Numbered from the stretch's first letter, positions 54,661-63,988 are shown. The stretch is 64,000 bases of DNA from Pseudomonas sp. CC120222-01a (GCF_003097235.1 NZ_QEQQ01000010.1:62001-126000); one strand, 5' to 3'. A program made the numbers and translations. Notes: generated by a model not told the origin, from the sequence alone.

Positions 54661-55404
54661 TTACTGTGGCTTGCTGTCCGCCGTGAAGGGATACGGCTGC
54701 TTCCAGTGCTCGAAGATCGGCTTCAGTTCGCCGCTGTGCACCAGCTCGGCCATGCGTTTGTCGAACAGGTCGCACAGGGCTTTGGCATGATCGTTCTTGG
54801 AGAACGCCAGGTACAACGGCAGCTCGGCCACATGGGTGCTGCGAAAACGCTCAGGCTGCGAGGACTGCCCGAGCACGTAGTCGACTTCGGTCTGCGCATC
54901 GATGTAGAAATCCACCCGCTCATGTTCGAGCATCGGCAGGATGCCTTCACGGCGCTGGATTTCGCGGAAGTTGTGCGCGTTGGGCAGGTAACTGCTGTAG
55001 TCATAGCCGCGCACCCAGGCCAGGCGGTACTGGCCGACGGTGGCCAGGGTCGGCACCGGCTTGCTGGCCAGGCCCAGGGCATAGATGTGGTCCATATCGA
55101 AATGCCAGCGCGGATACAGGTTGTCGTCGTTCTCTTCCTTGTACGACCCGACCCAGGCATCCGACTCGCCACGCTTGACCAGGCCAACCGCACGGCTGTA
55201 CGGCGCACTCTGGGTCACTACCTTGACCCCGGCAGGCTCGAACACCTTGCGCAGCACATCCCAGGCCACACCACTGCCATCGGCGTTGGTGTAGTCGATC
55301 CACTCTTCGCTGACCAGATGAATCTGCTTCGGTAGCGCATCGGCCGCCATCGCCCAAGGGGCAAGGCTCAGCATCATTGCCAGCAGCACAGTCCTTATGG
55401 CCAT
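54661..55404 (-). CDS. Periplasmic solute-binding protein (SBP_bac_3, polar amino acid type)
   Basis: A 247-residue secreted protein: signal MAIRTVLLAMMLSLAPWAMA, then the binding-protein fold with VSEEWIDYTNADGSGVAWDVLRKVF, SAPYSRAVGLVKRGESDAWVG and DFYIDAQTEVDYVLGQ. No ABC permease or ATPase genes are adjacent, so it is an orphan, possibly a stress or signalling sensor partner rather than a transporter component. It ends 28 bp after the REP pair and starts 16 bp after the pgpA stop, so it may be the distal gene of the rib-pgpA operon. Confidence 0.87.
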   Translation of the reverse strand: MAIRTVLLAMMLSLAPWAMAADALPKQIHLVSEEWIDYTNADGSGVAWDVLRKVFEPAGVKVVTQSAPYSRAVGLVKRGESDAWVGSYKEENDDNLYPRWHFDMDHIYALGLASKPVPTLATVGQYRLAWVRGYDYSSYLPNAHNFREIQRREGILPMLEHERVDFYIDAQTEVDYVLGQSSQPERFRSTHVAELPLYLAFSKNDHAKALCDLFDKRMAELVHSGELKPIFEHWKQPYPFTADSKPQ

Positions 55405-55420
55405 CGAAACGCTCCCCGCT

Positions 55421-55924
55421 TCAGCCTACCGCCCACACCAGAATCTGCATGCCCAGCCAGGCGAAAACACCGGCCAGGATATCGTCGAGCATGATCCCGA
55501 CACCCCCGTGCACATGGCGGTCGATCCAGCGAATCGGCCATGGCTTGAGAATGTCGAAGAAGCGGAACATCAGGAACCCGGCGAGGATCCACTGCCACCC
55601 TTCCGGCACCAGCCAGAGGGTGATCCACATGCCGACCATCTCGTCCCAGACAATGCCTTCATGGTCGTGCACACGCAAGTCATTCGCAACTTTGCCGCAC
55701 AGCCAGAAGCCGAACAGCATCATCACACCCAGCAGCAGCCAGTAGCCCCAGTCGGGCAGCATCTGCCACAGCGGGATGAACGGGATCGCTACCATCGACC
55801 CCCAGGTGCCGGGGGCCTTGGGCAGGGTGCCGGAGCCGAAGCCAAAGGCGATGAAGTGCCACGGGTTGCGCCAGACCGATGGCGGAACGAACTCCGCAGG
55901 CACCTGGTTGGGGTGGTCGGTCAC
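55421..55924 (-). CDS. pgpA: Phosphatidylglycerophosphatase A
   Basis: Inner-membrane phosphatase converting phosphatidylglycerophosphate to phosphatidylglycerol. It has 167 residues with the family motifs FGFGSGTLPKAPGTWGSM near residue 27, HDHEGIVWDEMVGMWI and the C-terminal GGVGIMLDDILAGVFAWL. The start overlaps the thiL stop by 4 bp, the classic nusB-thiL-pgpA order. Confidence 0.96.
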   Translation of the reverse strand: MTDHPNQVPAEFVPPSVWRNPWHFIAFGFGSGTLPKAPGTWGSMVAIPFIPLWQMLPDWGYWLLLGVMMLFGFWLCGKVANDLRVHDHEGIVWDEMVGMWITLWLVPEGWQWILAGFLMFRFFDILKPWPIRWIDRHVHGGVGIMLDDILAGVFAWLGMQILVWAVG

Positions 55925-56889
55925 GGTGTCTCCCTAAAGTGTTGATAGCCCCGTTGAACCGGGGTGATGTCCTGACCCTGCGAGTCGCGCAGGGCCACGC
56001 CCTGGCCTTCGAGCACGCGGCCTATCACGTGCACCTCGGCAAAACCGAGGTCGGTCAGCGGGGCGAGCGCCGCAGGCGGCAGGGTGAAGGCCAGTACGTA
56101 GTCGTCGCCACCGGTCAGCGCTGCCAGCCGTGCCGCATCGTGGCCAAGGAAGGCTTCCAAAGCAGGAGACACTGGCACCTGCGCCAGGTTCACCTCGAGT
56201 GCGACCCCGGACGCCTTGGCAATATGCCCGCAGTCGGCGAGCAGGCCATCGGAAATGTCCAACGCCGCCGTGGCCCGGCCGCGCAGCAGCTGGCCCAGGT
56301 TGAGCTGAGGCATCGGCGACCAGTAGTGATTGAGCAGCGGCTCGGCCAGTTCCGCTGGCGCCTCGCGCTCACCCAGTACCAGCGGCAACGCCCCTGCCGC
56401 CTTGCCCAGCGAACCACCGACACACAGCAGGTCGCCCGGACGCGCGCCGCTGCGGCGCAATGCCTGACCGGCCGGCACGCGGCCGAACACGGTGACGGTG
56501 ATGCTCAGCGGACCACGGGTGGTATCCCCACCGATCAGGCTCATGCGGCAACGGTGGGCCATGCGGCTGAGCCCGTCGGCATAGGCCGCCAGCCAGTCGG
56601 GGCCGACATCAGGCAGGGTCAGGGCGAGGGTGAAGCCGATCGCCGTCGCGCCCATGGCCGCCAGGTCACTGGCCGCCACGGCCAACGAGCGCTGGCCAAG
56701 CAGCAGCGGGTCGCAGACAGCGGGGAAATGCACACCGGCGACCAGGGTGTCGGTCGACACCGCCAGTTGTTCACCGGGTGGAAGGTCCAGCAGGGCACAG
56801 TCGTCGCCGATACCCAGGGCCACGCCCTCGCCGCCCTGCGCACAAGGCGCGGCGGCGAAGTAATGGTTGATCAGCTCGAACTCACCCAT
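55921..56889 (-). CDS. thiL: Thiamine-monophosphate kinase
   Basis: Phosphorylates thiamine monophosphate to the active diphosphate, the cofactor used by Dxs encoded in this window. It has 322 residues of the PurM/ThiL fold: GIGDDCALLDLPPGEQLAVSTDTLV near residue 25, SLIGGDTTRGPLSITVTV and DISDGLLADCGHIAKASG. Overlap with pgpA (ATGA) and an 18-bp gap from nusB. Confidence 0.96.
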   Translation of the reverse strand: MGEFELINHYFAAAPCAQGGEGVALGIGDDCALLDLPPGEQLAVSTDTLVAGVHFPAVCDPLLLGQRSLAVAASDLAAMGATAIGFTLALTLPDVGPDWLAAYADGLSRMAHRCRMSLIGGDTTRGPLSITVTVFGRVPAGQALRRSGARPGDLLCVGGSLGKAAGALPLVLGEREAPAELAEPLLNHYWSPMPQLNLGQLLRGRATAALDISDGLLADCGHIAKASGVALEVNLAQVPVSPALEAFLGHDAARLAALTGGDDYVLAFTLPPAALAPLTDLGFAEVHVIGRVLEGQGVALRDSQGQDITPVQRGYQHFRETP

Positions 56890-56907
56890 GGGCAGGCAGC
56901 GCCAGGA

Positions 56908-57408
56908 TCAGCGCTTGTTCGCCTTGACTTCTGCTTCACGCAGGGCCGGAGCGAGCTTGTCCAGCACACCGTTGACGAACTTGTGGCCGTCGGTGGCACC
57001 GAAGACCTTGGCCAGTTCCACGCCTTCGTTGATCACCACGCGGTACGGTACGTCGACGCGCTTGATCAGTTCCCAGGTGGACAGCCGCAGCACGGCCAGC
57101 TCGACCGGGTCGAGCTCTTCCAGGGCGATGGTCATGCAAGGCACCAGCGCCTTGTCGATTTCGCCCTTGATCGCCGGGACCCCGTGGAGGATCTCGCGGA
57201 AATAGGCACCGTCGACATCGGTGAAATCGTTATCGACCCGGAACTGCGCTTCGATCTCGTTCAGCGAATGCTGGGCCATGTGCCACTGGTACAGGGCCTG
57301 GGTCGCGAGCTTGCGGGCTTCGCGGCGCTTGGCGCTTTTCGATGGCTTGCCGGCATCCGCAGGTTTTGGATCGCGCGGGTTGAAACGATCGCTTTCGTCG
57401 CTAATCAC
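56908..57408 (-). CDS. nusB: Transcription antitermination protein NusB
   Basis: An all-helical RNA-binding protein (166 residues) that joins NusE on boxA of rRNA leaders. The core is [26 protein letters not shown] and [51 protein letters not shown]. The N-terminus (residues 1-25) carries a charged extension, [18 protein letters not shown], common in pseudomonads. ATG overlaps the ribH stop (ATGA). Confidence 0.96.
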
Positions 57409-57881
57409 TTGGCCTCCAACTGCGCCAGCAGGCTGACCATTTCCAGAGCGGACAGGGCAGCTTCACCGCCTTTGTTGCCAGCCTTGGTGCCGGAGCGCTC
57501 GATGGCTTGCTCGATGGAGTCGACGGTCAGAACGCCGAAGGCCACCGGTACGCCGAACTCCATGGACACCTGGGCCAGGCCCTTGGTGCATTCGCCCGCC
57601 ACGTATTCGAAGTGCGGGGTACCGCCACGGATCACTGCGCCCAGGGCGATGATCGCGTCATATTCGCCTTGCTGGGCGACTTTCTGTGCCACCAGCGGGA
57701 TTTCGAACGCGCCCGGGGCACGGATGATGGTGATGTCGCTTTCGCTGACACCGTGGCGTACCAGGGTATCAACGGCGCCGCTTACCAGGCTTTCGACGAC
57801 GAAGCTGTTGAAGCGGCCAACCACCAAAGCATAGCGACCTTTGGGGGCGATGAAGGTACCTTCGATGGTCTTCAGGGTCAT
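57405..57881 (-). CDS. ribH: 6,7-dimethyl-8-ribityllumazine synthase
   Basis: Penultimate riboflavin enzyme, combining 5-amino-6-ribitylaminouracil with DHBP. It has 158 residues. Conserved loops are [40 protein letters not shown] (with the catalytic His) and [16 protein letters not shown]. Pseudomonads sometimes call it ribE. Overlaps nusB by 4 bp. Confidence 0.96.
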
Positions 57882-57905
57882 TCCGATATTCTCATCTTCA
57901 AGAGC

Positions 57906-57927
57906 GAGGCCGCATACAAGCGGCCTC
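57906..57927. repeat. Hairpin between the RibBX gene and ribH
   Basis: GAGGCCGC-ATACAA-GCGGCCTC is a perfect 8-bp stem in the 91-bp gap, about 25 bp before the ribH start. With no T-run it is not an obvious terminator; it may affect processing of the operon mRNA. No FMN aptamer was found here. Confidence 0.4.
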
Positions 57928-57972
57928 GACAGGGGTCTGGACTCGAGCTCTGGGCGTCAATGCCGCCTCAAG

Positions 57973-59064
57973 TCACTCGGAGGGCACGTATTCTACAACT
58001 TCCAGATCGAATCCGGATATCGCATTGAACTTCATCGGCGAACTCATCAGGCGCATCTTGCGCACGCCGAGGTCACGCAGGATCTGCGAACCGGCACCGA
58101 CGGTGCTGTAGGTGGTCGGCGCCTTGGTCGGTGCATCGCCCGCGCTTTCGCGGATGTGCGCCAGCAGCACGTCGCCGTCCAGCGGGTGGCCCAGCAGCAG
58201 TACCACGCCACTGCCCGCCTCGGCCACGGCGGCCATGGCCGCGCGCAGGCTCCAGCGGCCTGGCTGCTTGACCAGCAGCAGGTCGCGCAGCGGGTCCATG
58301 TTGTGCACGCGCACCAGGGTTGGCTCTTCGGCGCAGATGTTGCCCAGGGTCAGGGCCATGTGCACGTCGCCTTCCACCGCATCACGGTAGGTAACCAGGT
58401 TGAACTCGCCCAGCTCGCTCTCGATCGGCTGTTCGGAGACGCGCTGCACGGTGCGCTCGTGGATCATGCGGTAGTGGATCAGGTCGGCGATGGTGCCGAT
58501 CTTCAGGCCGTGCTCGGCGGCGAACACTTCCAGCTCGGCGCGGCGCGACATGGTGCCGTCGTCGTTCATCACTTCGCAGATCACGCCGCTCGGCTCAAAG
58601 CCGGCCATGCGCGCCAGGTCGCAGGCCGCCTCGGTGTGGCCGGCGCGGGCCAGGGTGCCGCCCGGCTGGGCCATCAGCGGGAAGATGTGGCCTGGGCTGA
58701 CGATGTCTTCGGCCTTGGCGTCCTTGGCGGCGGCAGCCTGCACGGTGCGCGCACGGTCAGCAGCGGAAATGCCGGTGGTGACGCCTTCGGCGGCTTCGAT
58801 CGACACGGTGAACTTGGTGCCGAAGCCCGAACCGTTGCGCGGCGCCATCAGCGGCAGCTTCAGGGTTTCGCAGCGCTCGCGGGTCATCGGCATGCAGATC
58901 AGGCCGCGGGCGTGCTTGGCCATGAAGTTGATGTGCTCAGGCAGGCAGCATTCGGCCGCCATGATGATGTCGCCTTCGTTCTCGCGGTCTTCGTCATCCA
59001 TGAGGATGACCATTTTGCCCTGGCGGATGTCTTCGACCAGTTCTTCGATGCTGTTGAGCGCCAC
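57973..59064 (-). CDS. ribBX: RibB fused to a GTP cyclohydrolase II-like domain lacking zinc ligands (RibBX)
   Basis: A 363-residue protein. The N-terminal RibB domain (about 1-205) is intact: MDDEDRENEGDII, GSGFGTKFTVSIEAAEGVTTG and PGHIFPLMAQPGGTLARAGHTEAACDL. The C-terminal domain (about 206-363) aligns in place with GTP cyclohydrolase II, but at the usual SECLTGD-RCDCG zinc site it reads VRVHNMDPLRDLLLVKQPGR, with no cysteine cluster. It therefore should make DHBP but not hydrolyse GTP; the separate RibA at 53779 does that. I recall such RibBX variants described in proteobacteria. The start is the GTG at 59064 with AGGGGG upstream. Confidence 0.92.
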   Translation of the reverse strand: MALNSIEELVEDIRQGKMVILMDDEDRENEGDIIMAAECCLPEHINFMAKHARGLICMPMTRERCETLKLPLMAPRNGSGFGTKFTVSIEAAEGVTTGISAADRARTVQAAAAKDAKAEDIVSPGHIFPLMAQPGGTLARAGHTEAACDLARMAGFEPSGVICEVMNDDGTMSRRAELEVFAAEHGLKIGTIADLIHYRMIHERTVQRVSEQPIESELGEFNLVTYRDAVEGDVHMALTLGNICAEEPTLVRVHNMDPLRDLLLVKQPGRWSLRAAMAAVAEAGSGVVLLLGHPLDGDVLLAHIRESAGDAPTKAPTTYSTVGAGSQILRDLGVRKMRLMSSPMKFNAISGFDLEVVEYVPSE

Positions 59065-59082
59065 TCGGCACCCCCTTCTCAA

Positions 59083-59748
59083 TCAGGATTTCAAGAAGCC
59101 GTTGGCGGCCAGGAAGCTTTCGGTGATGCCACTGCCCTTGCTCGGTTCGGCAGCCTTGTCGCCCAGCAGCAGACGCTCCAGGTAACGGGCCAGCAAGTCG
59201 ACCTCAAGGTTGACCCGACGCCCTGCGCGGTAGTCGGCCATGATGGTTTCGGACAGGGTGTGCGGGACAATGGTCAGCTCGAATTCGGCGCCATTGACCT
59301 CGTTGACCGTCAGGCTGGTGCCGTCGACGGTGATCGAACCCTTGTGGGCGATGTACTTGGCCAGCTCCTTGGGTGCACGCACGCGGAACTGGATGGCGCG
59401 GGCGTTATCGCTGCGCGAGATGATTTCGCCGACGCCGTCGACGTGGCCGCTGACCAGGTGGCCGCCCAGGCGGGTGGTCGGGGTCAGGGCTTTTTCCAGG
59501 TTGACCTTGCTGCCGCTCTTGAGGTCGATAAACGCGGTACGCTTGAGGGTCTCGACGCTGACGTCGGCCCAGAACCCGTTGCCCGGCAGTTCGACGGCGG
59601 TCAGGCACACGCCGTTGACGGCGATGCTGTCGCCGAGCTTGACGTCACCCAGGTCGAGCTTGCCGGTTTCGACGTAGACGCGCACGTCACCGCCCTTGGG
59701 GGTCAGGCTGCGGATGGTGCCGATGGATTCGATGATGCCGGTGAACAT
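59083..59748 (-). CDS. ribC: Riboflavin synthase (alpha chain)
   Basis: Dismutates two lumazines to riboflavin. It has 221 residues with the diagnostic N-terminus MFTGIIESIGTI and two lumazine-binding repeats (first about 1-97 with GDSIAVNGVCLTAVEL, second about 98-195 with GSITVDGTSLTVNEV). Also called ribE in enterobacteria. It lies 18 bp before the RibBX gene and 42 bp after ribD. Confidence 0.96.
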   Translation of the reverse strand: MFTGIIESIGTIRSLTPKGGDVRVYVETGKLDLGDVKLGDSIAVNGVCLTAVELPGNGFWADVSVETLKRTAFIDLKSGSKVNLEKALTPTTRLGGHLVSGHVDGVGEIISRSDNARAIQFRVRAPKELAKYIAHKGSITVDGTSLTVNEVNGAEFELTIVPHTLSETIMADYRAGRRVNLEVDLLARYLERLLLGDKAAEPSKGSGITESFLAANGFLKS

Positions 59749-59790
59749 GGGGACTTCCTCAAAAACGGGTTGCGCGGGGCAAGCCCGGCA

Positions 59791-60927
59791 TTATACGCCG
59801 GGCGCCGGCAGAGGGATGGCCGTGACCCGCCAGTCATCGCCCACTGCGCGCATTTCGGTGATTTTCAGCCGCGGTGCCTGGCTCATCTTGTCCAGCGGCC
59901 AGTCCAGCAACGGCCGGGCCTGGGAGCCGAGGAAGGTGCCAGCGACGAACAGCTGGTATTCGTCGATCAGGCCCCGTTGGGCAAAGGCGCCGACCAGGCC
60001 GGCACCGGCCTCCAGCAGGATTTCGTTGACGCCGCGCGCAGCCAGTGCCTGCAGCAGTGCCGGCAGGTCCACCTGGCCATTGTCGCCCGGCAGGCTCAGC
60101 AGCTCATGGCCGGCAGCGGCATATTGCGGGTCATCTGCGACGGCGGTGACCACCAGTGCCGGGCCGGCCTGGAAGAACGGCGCATCCAGCGGCAAACGCA
60201 GGCGGCCGTCGATCAGCACGCGCAACGGCGTGCGGCTCAGCGCCAGGGCGGTGGTCTCGGCATCCAGGCCCAGCTCGGCGCCACGCACGGTCATCCGCGC
60301 GTTGTCGGCCAGCACGCTGGCCGCGCTGGTCAGCACCACGCTGGAGCGGGCGCGCAGACGCTGCACCGCCGAACGGGCAGCGGGCCCGGTGATCCACTGG
60401 CTTTCGCCGCTGGCCATGGCGGTGCGACCGTCCAGGCTCATCGCCAGCTTGGCGCGGACGAACGGCAGGCCGTGTTCCATGCGCTTGAGAAAGCCAGGGT
60501 TGAGGGCGCGGGCTTCAGCTTCGAGCACGCCGCTGGCCACCATGATGCCTGCATCGGACAGGCGCCGCAGGCCTTGACCTGCGACTTGCGGATTGGGGTC
60601 CTGCATGGCGGCGACCACCCGGGCCACACCGGCCTTGACCAGCGCCTCGGCGCACGGCGGCGTGCGGCCATGGTGGCTGCACGGTTCCAGGGTCACGTAG
60701 GCACAGGCGCCGCGGGCCCGTTCGCCGGCCTGACGCAGGGCATGCACTTCGGCATGCGGTTCGCCAGCACGCACATGCCAGCCTTCACCGACCACCTCGC
60801 CATCGCGGACAATCACGCAACCCACACGCGGGTTGGGGTGGGTGGTGTACACACCCTGGCGCGCCAGCTCCAGCGCGCGGGCCATGTAATGGGCGTCGAG
60901 GATCGCGGTCTGGCTGGGCATGCTCAC
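59791..60927 (-). CDS. ribD: Bifunctional riboflavin deaminase/reductase RibD
   Basis: A 378-residue protein. The N-terminal deaminase (about 1-150) has zinc motifs EPHAEVHAL and [17 protein letters not shown]. The C-terminal reductase (about 155-375) has [22 protein letters not shown] and [14 protein letters not shown]. It carries out the second and third steps after RibA. The start overlaps the nrdR stop by 4 bp (ATGA). Confidence 0.96.
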   Translation of the reverse strand: MSMPSQTAILDAHYMARALELARQGVYTTHPNPRVGCVIVRDGEVVGEGWHVRAGEPHAEVHALRQAGERARGACAYVTLEPCSHHGRTPPCAEALVKAGVARVVAAMQDPNPQVAGQGLRRLSDAGIMVASGVLEAEARALNPGFLKRMEHGLPFVRAKLAMSLDGRTAMASGESQWITGPAARSAVQRLRARSSVVLTSAASVLADNARMTVRGAELGLDAETTALALSRTPLRVLIDGRLRLPLDAPFFQAGPALVVTAVADDPQYAAAGHELLSLPGDNGQVDLPALLQALAARGVNEILLEAGAGLVGAFAQRGLIDEYQLFVAGTFLGSQARPLLDWPLDKMSQAPRLKITEMRAVGDDWRVTAIPLPAPGV

Positions 60928-61388
60928 TCTTTAGCCGGCTCGCGGGCCAGGCGGTCGATTTCTTCGCGGAATTCGTCAAGGTCCTGGAAGCGCCGGTACA
61001 CCGAGGCGAAGCGGATATAGGCCACCTCGTCGAGCTTGCGCAGCTCGGCCATGACCATTTCACCTACCACCAGTGACTTGACCTCACGCTCGCCAGTGGC
61101 GCGCAGGCGGCTCTTGATATGCGCCAGCGCCGCTTCCAGGCGTTCGACGCTGACCGGGCGCTTCTCCAGCGCACGCTGCATGCCGGCGCGCAGCTTCTCT
61201 TCATCGAAGGGCTGGCGCGTGCCGTCCTGCTTGATCAGCCGGGGCAGCACCAGCTCGGCGGTTTCGAAGGTGGTGAAGCGCTCGCCACAGGCGACGCATT
61301 CACGGCGGCGGCGCACCTGTTCGCCCTCGGCGACCAGACGCGAGTCGATGACCTTGGTGTCGTTGGCACCGCAAAAGGGACAGTGCAT
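60924..61388 (-). CDS. nrdR: Transcriptional repressor NrdR
   Basis: ATP/dATP-sensing repressor of ribonucleotide reductase genes. It has 154 residues: zinc ribbon [18 protein letters not shown]...CVACGERF and the ATP-cone domain (about 49-139) with [20 protein letters not shown] set the start at 61388 (MHCPFCG). It heads the riboflavin operon. It has no reported role in flavin control, so its place is organisational. Confidence 0.97.
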   Translation of the reverse strand: MHCPFCGANDTKVIDSRLVAEGEQVRRRRECVACGERFTTFETAELVLPRLIKQDGTRQPFDEEKLRAGMQRALEKRPVSVERLEAALAHIKSRLRATGEREVKSLVVGEMVMAELRKLDEVAYIRFASVYRRFQDLDEFREEIDRLAREPAKE

Positions 61389-61493
61389 GGTGGCAGGCAA
61401 CAAAAAAAGGGAGGGCCATGGTAGCGCATTGCACTGGCAAGACAAGCCAAAGGGGTTAACATCCATACAATTCTGCCCGTGAAGGACCCACCC

Positions 61494-61946
61494 ATGCATC
61501 TTCGTGCGCTCGTCGTGCTGTGCTGCGCTTCCCTGCTCGCCGCCTGCGGCAGTGACCGCCCCAAGACCGAAGCAGCCCCCGCGCCAACAGCGGCCAAGGT
61601 GGCGAAAAACGCCGAGCCGCTTGGCCCGCTGCCGGCCTATCAGCGTGAATTGAGCGGCACCTTGCTGGAGATCCCCGCCGGCGCCGACGTGGAGCTGGCA
61701 CTGCTGGTCATCGACGACCGCGACCGCCCGCAACAACTGCTGGCCAGCAGCAACCTGACCGGTACCGGCCAGGCCCTGCCCTATCACCTGCGTTTCAACC
61801 CCGAAGCCTTCCCTGCCGGGGCCCGCGTCGAGCTGCGCGGGCGTGCCAGCAGTTCCGGCCAGCTGATCATGCACCTGCCCCCCGTGCGCATCATCCAGGC
61901 CCAGACTCAGGCCACCGGCCCGCTGCGCTTCGAGAAGGCGCCGTAA
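61494..61946 (+). CDS. YbaY-family lipoprotein
   Basis: A 150-residue lipoprotein: signal [21 protein letters not shown] with lipobox LAAC (Cys18). A Pro/Ala-rich linker is followed by the YbaY beta-sandwich ([53 protein letters not shown]). Such domains resemble secretion pilotins, but no secretion genes lie nearby; function unknown. GAAGGA precedes the ATG at 61494. It is divergent from nrdR, and its stop is immediately followed by the GTG of the methyltransferase gene. Confidence 0.87.
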   Translation: MHLRALVVLCCASLLAACGSDRPKTEAAPAPTAAKVAKNAEPLGPLPAYQRELSGTLLEIPAGADVELALLVIDDRDRPQQLLASSNLTGTGQALPYHLRFNPEAFPAGARVELRGRASSSGQLIMHLPPVRIIQAQTQATGPLRFEKAP

Positions 61947-62606
61947 GTGGCGCCGCTTGCCCTGCAACAGGCCCTCAGCGGCCTGATCGGCGAAGCGCGC
62001 CTGGTGGTCAGCGATTTGCCCGAGTGCGAGCTGAAGCTGTGGCTGATCGATGATCAGAACATGGACCGCGCCTTCAGCAGTGAGGAAACCCGGCGCATCC
62101 TCGAAGAACCGCCGTATTGGAGCTTCTGCTGGGCCAGCGGCCTGGCCATGGCCCGCTACCTGGCGGCGCACCCCGAGTGGGTCGCCGGCAAGCGCGTGCT
62201 GGACTTTGGCGCTGGCTCCGGTATCGCCGGGATCGCGGCGGCCCGTGCCGGGGCGCTGGAAGTGGTCGCCTGTGACCTTGACCCGCTGGCCCTGGACGCC
62301 TGCCGTGCCAACGCCCAGCTCAACGATGTCGAGCTGGGCTACAGCAGCGATTTCTTCGCCGAAGCCGACCGCTTCGACCTGATCCTGGTCGCCGACGTGC
62401 TCTATGACCGCGCCAACCTGCCGCTGCTCGATGCCTTCCTGGGCCGTGGCCGCCAGGCACTGGTAGCCGACTCGCGTGTCCGTGATTTCAGCCACCCGCT
62501 GTACCGCCAGCTAGGCGTGCTCGAAGCCCTGACCCTGCCGGACCTGGCCGAGCCGCACGAATTCCGCCGGGTCAGCCTGTACCACGCCAGCCGCGAGCCT
62601 TTATAG
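61947..62606 (+). CDS. Class I SAM-dependent methyltransferase, protein-lysine type
   Basis: A 219-residue methyltransferase with SAM motif [20 protein letters not shown] (about residues 79-97), acidic loop [15 protein letters not shown] and [12 protein letters not shown]. The layout ([18 protein letters not shown] before motif I) is that of the small Methyltransf_16/ETFB-lysine methyltransferase group related to PrmA. The substrate is not proven. It starts with GTG directly after the YbaY stop codon. Confidence 0.85.
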   Translation: MAPLALQQALSGLIGEARLVVSDLPECELKLWLIDDQNMDRAFSSEETRRILEEPPYWSFCWASGLAMARYLAAHPEWVAGKRVLDFGAGSGIAGIAAARAGALEVVACDLDPLALDACRANAQLNDVELGYSSDFFAEADRFDLILVADVLYDRANLPLLDAFLGRGRQALVADSRVRDFSHPLYRQLGVLEALTLPDLAEPHEFRRVSLYHASREPL

Positions 62607-62637
62607 TGGTGCGAATCACAGATTTGCGAGAGTCGCG

Positions 62638-63522
62638 ATGAGCCTTGCTCCTAGTAAAGATCTGCCCTACATCTTCGATGCCACCGATGCCACCTTCCAG
62701 CAACTGGTGATCGAGAATTCCTTCCACAAACCAGTACTGGTGGATTTCTGGGCCGAGTGGTGCGCGCCGTGCAAGGCGCTGATGCCGCTGCTGGCGAAGA
62801 TCGCCGAGGGCTATCAGGGCGAGCTGCTGCTGGCCAAGATCAACTGCGACGTCGAGCAGCAGGTGGTGGCCCAGTTCGGCATCCGCAGCCTGCCGACCGT
62901 GGTGCTGTTCAAGGATGGCCAGCCGGTTGACGGCTTTGCCGGTGCTCAGCCGGAATCGGCGATCCGCGCCATGCTCGAGCCGCATGTGCAGATGCCGGCC
63001 GCGCCAGCCGCTTCGCCGCTGGAGCAGGCCAAGGCGCTGTTCGCCGAAAGCCGGTTCGCCGAGGCCGAAGCCCTGCTGCAGGCGCTGCTGGGTGAAGACA
63101 ATAGCAATGCTGAAGCGCTGATCTACTATGCCCGTTGCCTGGCCGAGCGTGGCGAGCTGGGTGAAGCCCAGGTGGTGCTGGACGCGGTCAAGACCGACGA
63201 GCACAAGGCTGCACTGGCCGGTGCCAAGGCGCAGCTGACCTTCCTGCGCCAGGCCGCCAGCCTGCCGGAAGTGGCCGACTTGAAGAGCCGCCTGGCGCAG
63301 AACCCGCAGGATGATGAGGCTACCTACCAGCTGAGCATTCAGCAGTTGGCGCGTCAGCAGTATGAAGCGGCGCTGGATGGGTTGCTGAAGCTGTTCCAGC
63401 GTAATCGTGGGTATGAGAACGGCTTGCCGCAGAAGGCGATGCTGCAGGTGTTCGAGCTGCTGGGCAGTGATCACCCGCTGGTAGGTGTTTACCGCCGTCG
63501 CTTGTCTTCAGCCATGTTTTGA
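62638..63522 (+). CDS. cnoX: Thioredoxin-TPR protein of the CnoX (YbbN) type with an intact CXXC
   Basis: A 294-residue protein with a thioredoxin domain (about 1-118) and TPR-like helical repeats (about 125-290). The active site is FWAEWCAPCKALMPLL with both cysteines and the usual FGIRSLPTVVLFKDG cis-proline loop. CnoX/YbbN proteins are chaperedoxins that hold proteins during bleach/oxidative stress for GroEL or DnaK. Enterobacterial YbbN has lost the redox Cys pair; here CAPC is intact, so reductase activity is expected in addition. It is co-directional with the methyltransferase (31-bp gap). Confidence 0.93.
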   Translation: MSLAPSKDLPYIFDATDATFQQLVIENSFHKPVLVDFWAEWCAPCKALMPLLAKIAEGYQGELLLAKINCDVEQQVVAQFGIRSLPTVVLFKDGQPVDGFAGAQPESAIRAMLEPHVQMPAAPAASPLEQAKALFAESRFAEAEALLQALLGEDNSNAEALIYYARCLAERGELGEAQVVLDAVKTDEHKAALAGAKAQLTFLRQAASLPEVADLKSRLAQNPQDDEATYQLSIQQLARQQYEAALDGLLKLFQRNRGYENGLPQKAMLQVFELLGSDHPLVGVYRRRLSSAMF

Positions 63523-63535
63523 GTTTGTGATTGCC

Positions 63536-63640
63536 GGGGCCGCTTTGCGGCCCTTTCGCGACACAAGGCCGCTCCTACAAGGGAACGCGGTCTCCTGTAG
63601 GAGCGGCCTTGTGTCGCGAAAGGGCTGCAGAGCAGCCCCA
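63536..63640. repeat. REP pair after cnoX
   Basis: Two REP units in opposite orientation, GGCCGCTTTGCGGCCCTTTC...GACACAAGGCCGCTCCTACA and TGTAGGAGCGGCCTTGTGTC..., the same class as the pair inside the sigma-54 activator. It separates the convergent cnoX and 63653 genes. Confidence 0.9.
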
Positions 63641-63652
63641 GAATCCAGAGCC

Positions 63653-63988
63653 TCAACCCACCCAGTGGTACACCGGCGCATCCACGCCACTTTCCACCTT
63701 CACCTCACTGCTGTGCCGCAAGCGCACCAGCAGCCGCTTGCCCGCCGCCGTACTGCCTGCCAGCCCTTCCAGCCGGTCGAGCAACTCCGGCCCGCTCATC
63801 TGCCCTGCCAGGCGCAACACCTCACGCGCCGCATTCCACTGCCCATCATCCTGGCGCGGTGCCGCTGCCGTGGCTACCGGCTGAACCACCGGCACCTCGA
63901 CATTCCGCCCCAACTGCGCCCACTCCTGCGGCTCCAGCTCGATGGTCAGGTCCACCGGCCAGTCACCAATCTGTCCACGAATTCTCAC
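63653..63988 (-). CDS. Unrecognised 111-residue protein
   Basis: Starts at a GTG (63988) with AAGGAAC 5 nt upstream, reading MRIRGQIGDWPVDLTIELEP. No signal or membrane segment. A beta-like N-terminus is followed by a Pro/Ala linker and a helical C-terminus (NAAREVLRLAGQMSGPELLDRLEGLAG). It is probably a conserved Pseudomonas protein, given its convergent position and coding-like composition, but I recognise no family. It reaches the right edge of the window with 12 bp of leader. Confidence 0.7.
   Translation of the reverse strand: MRIRGQIGDWPVDLTIELEPQEWAQLGRNVEVPVVQPVATAAAPRQDDGQWNAAREVLRLAGQMSGPELLDRLEGLAGSTAAGKRLLVRLRHSSEVKVESGVDAPVYHWVG

Noticed and set aside
57882-57972. Possible second FMN aptamer in the rib operon
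   Set aside because: Only a simple 8-bp hairpin is present; none of the RFN conserved blocks occurs.
57841-61020. Open frame of about 1059 codons on the plus strand opposite the rib operon
   Set aside because: It mirrors the codon structure of ribH, ribBX, ribC, ribD and nrdR, is low-complexity His/Gln/Ala-rich and has no domain. It is the usual antisense shadow in high-G+C DNA.
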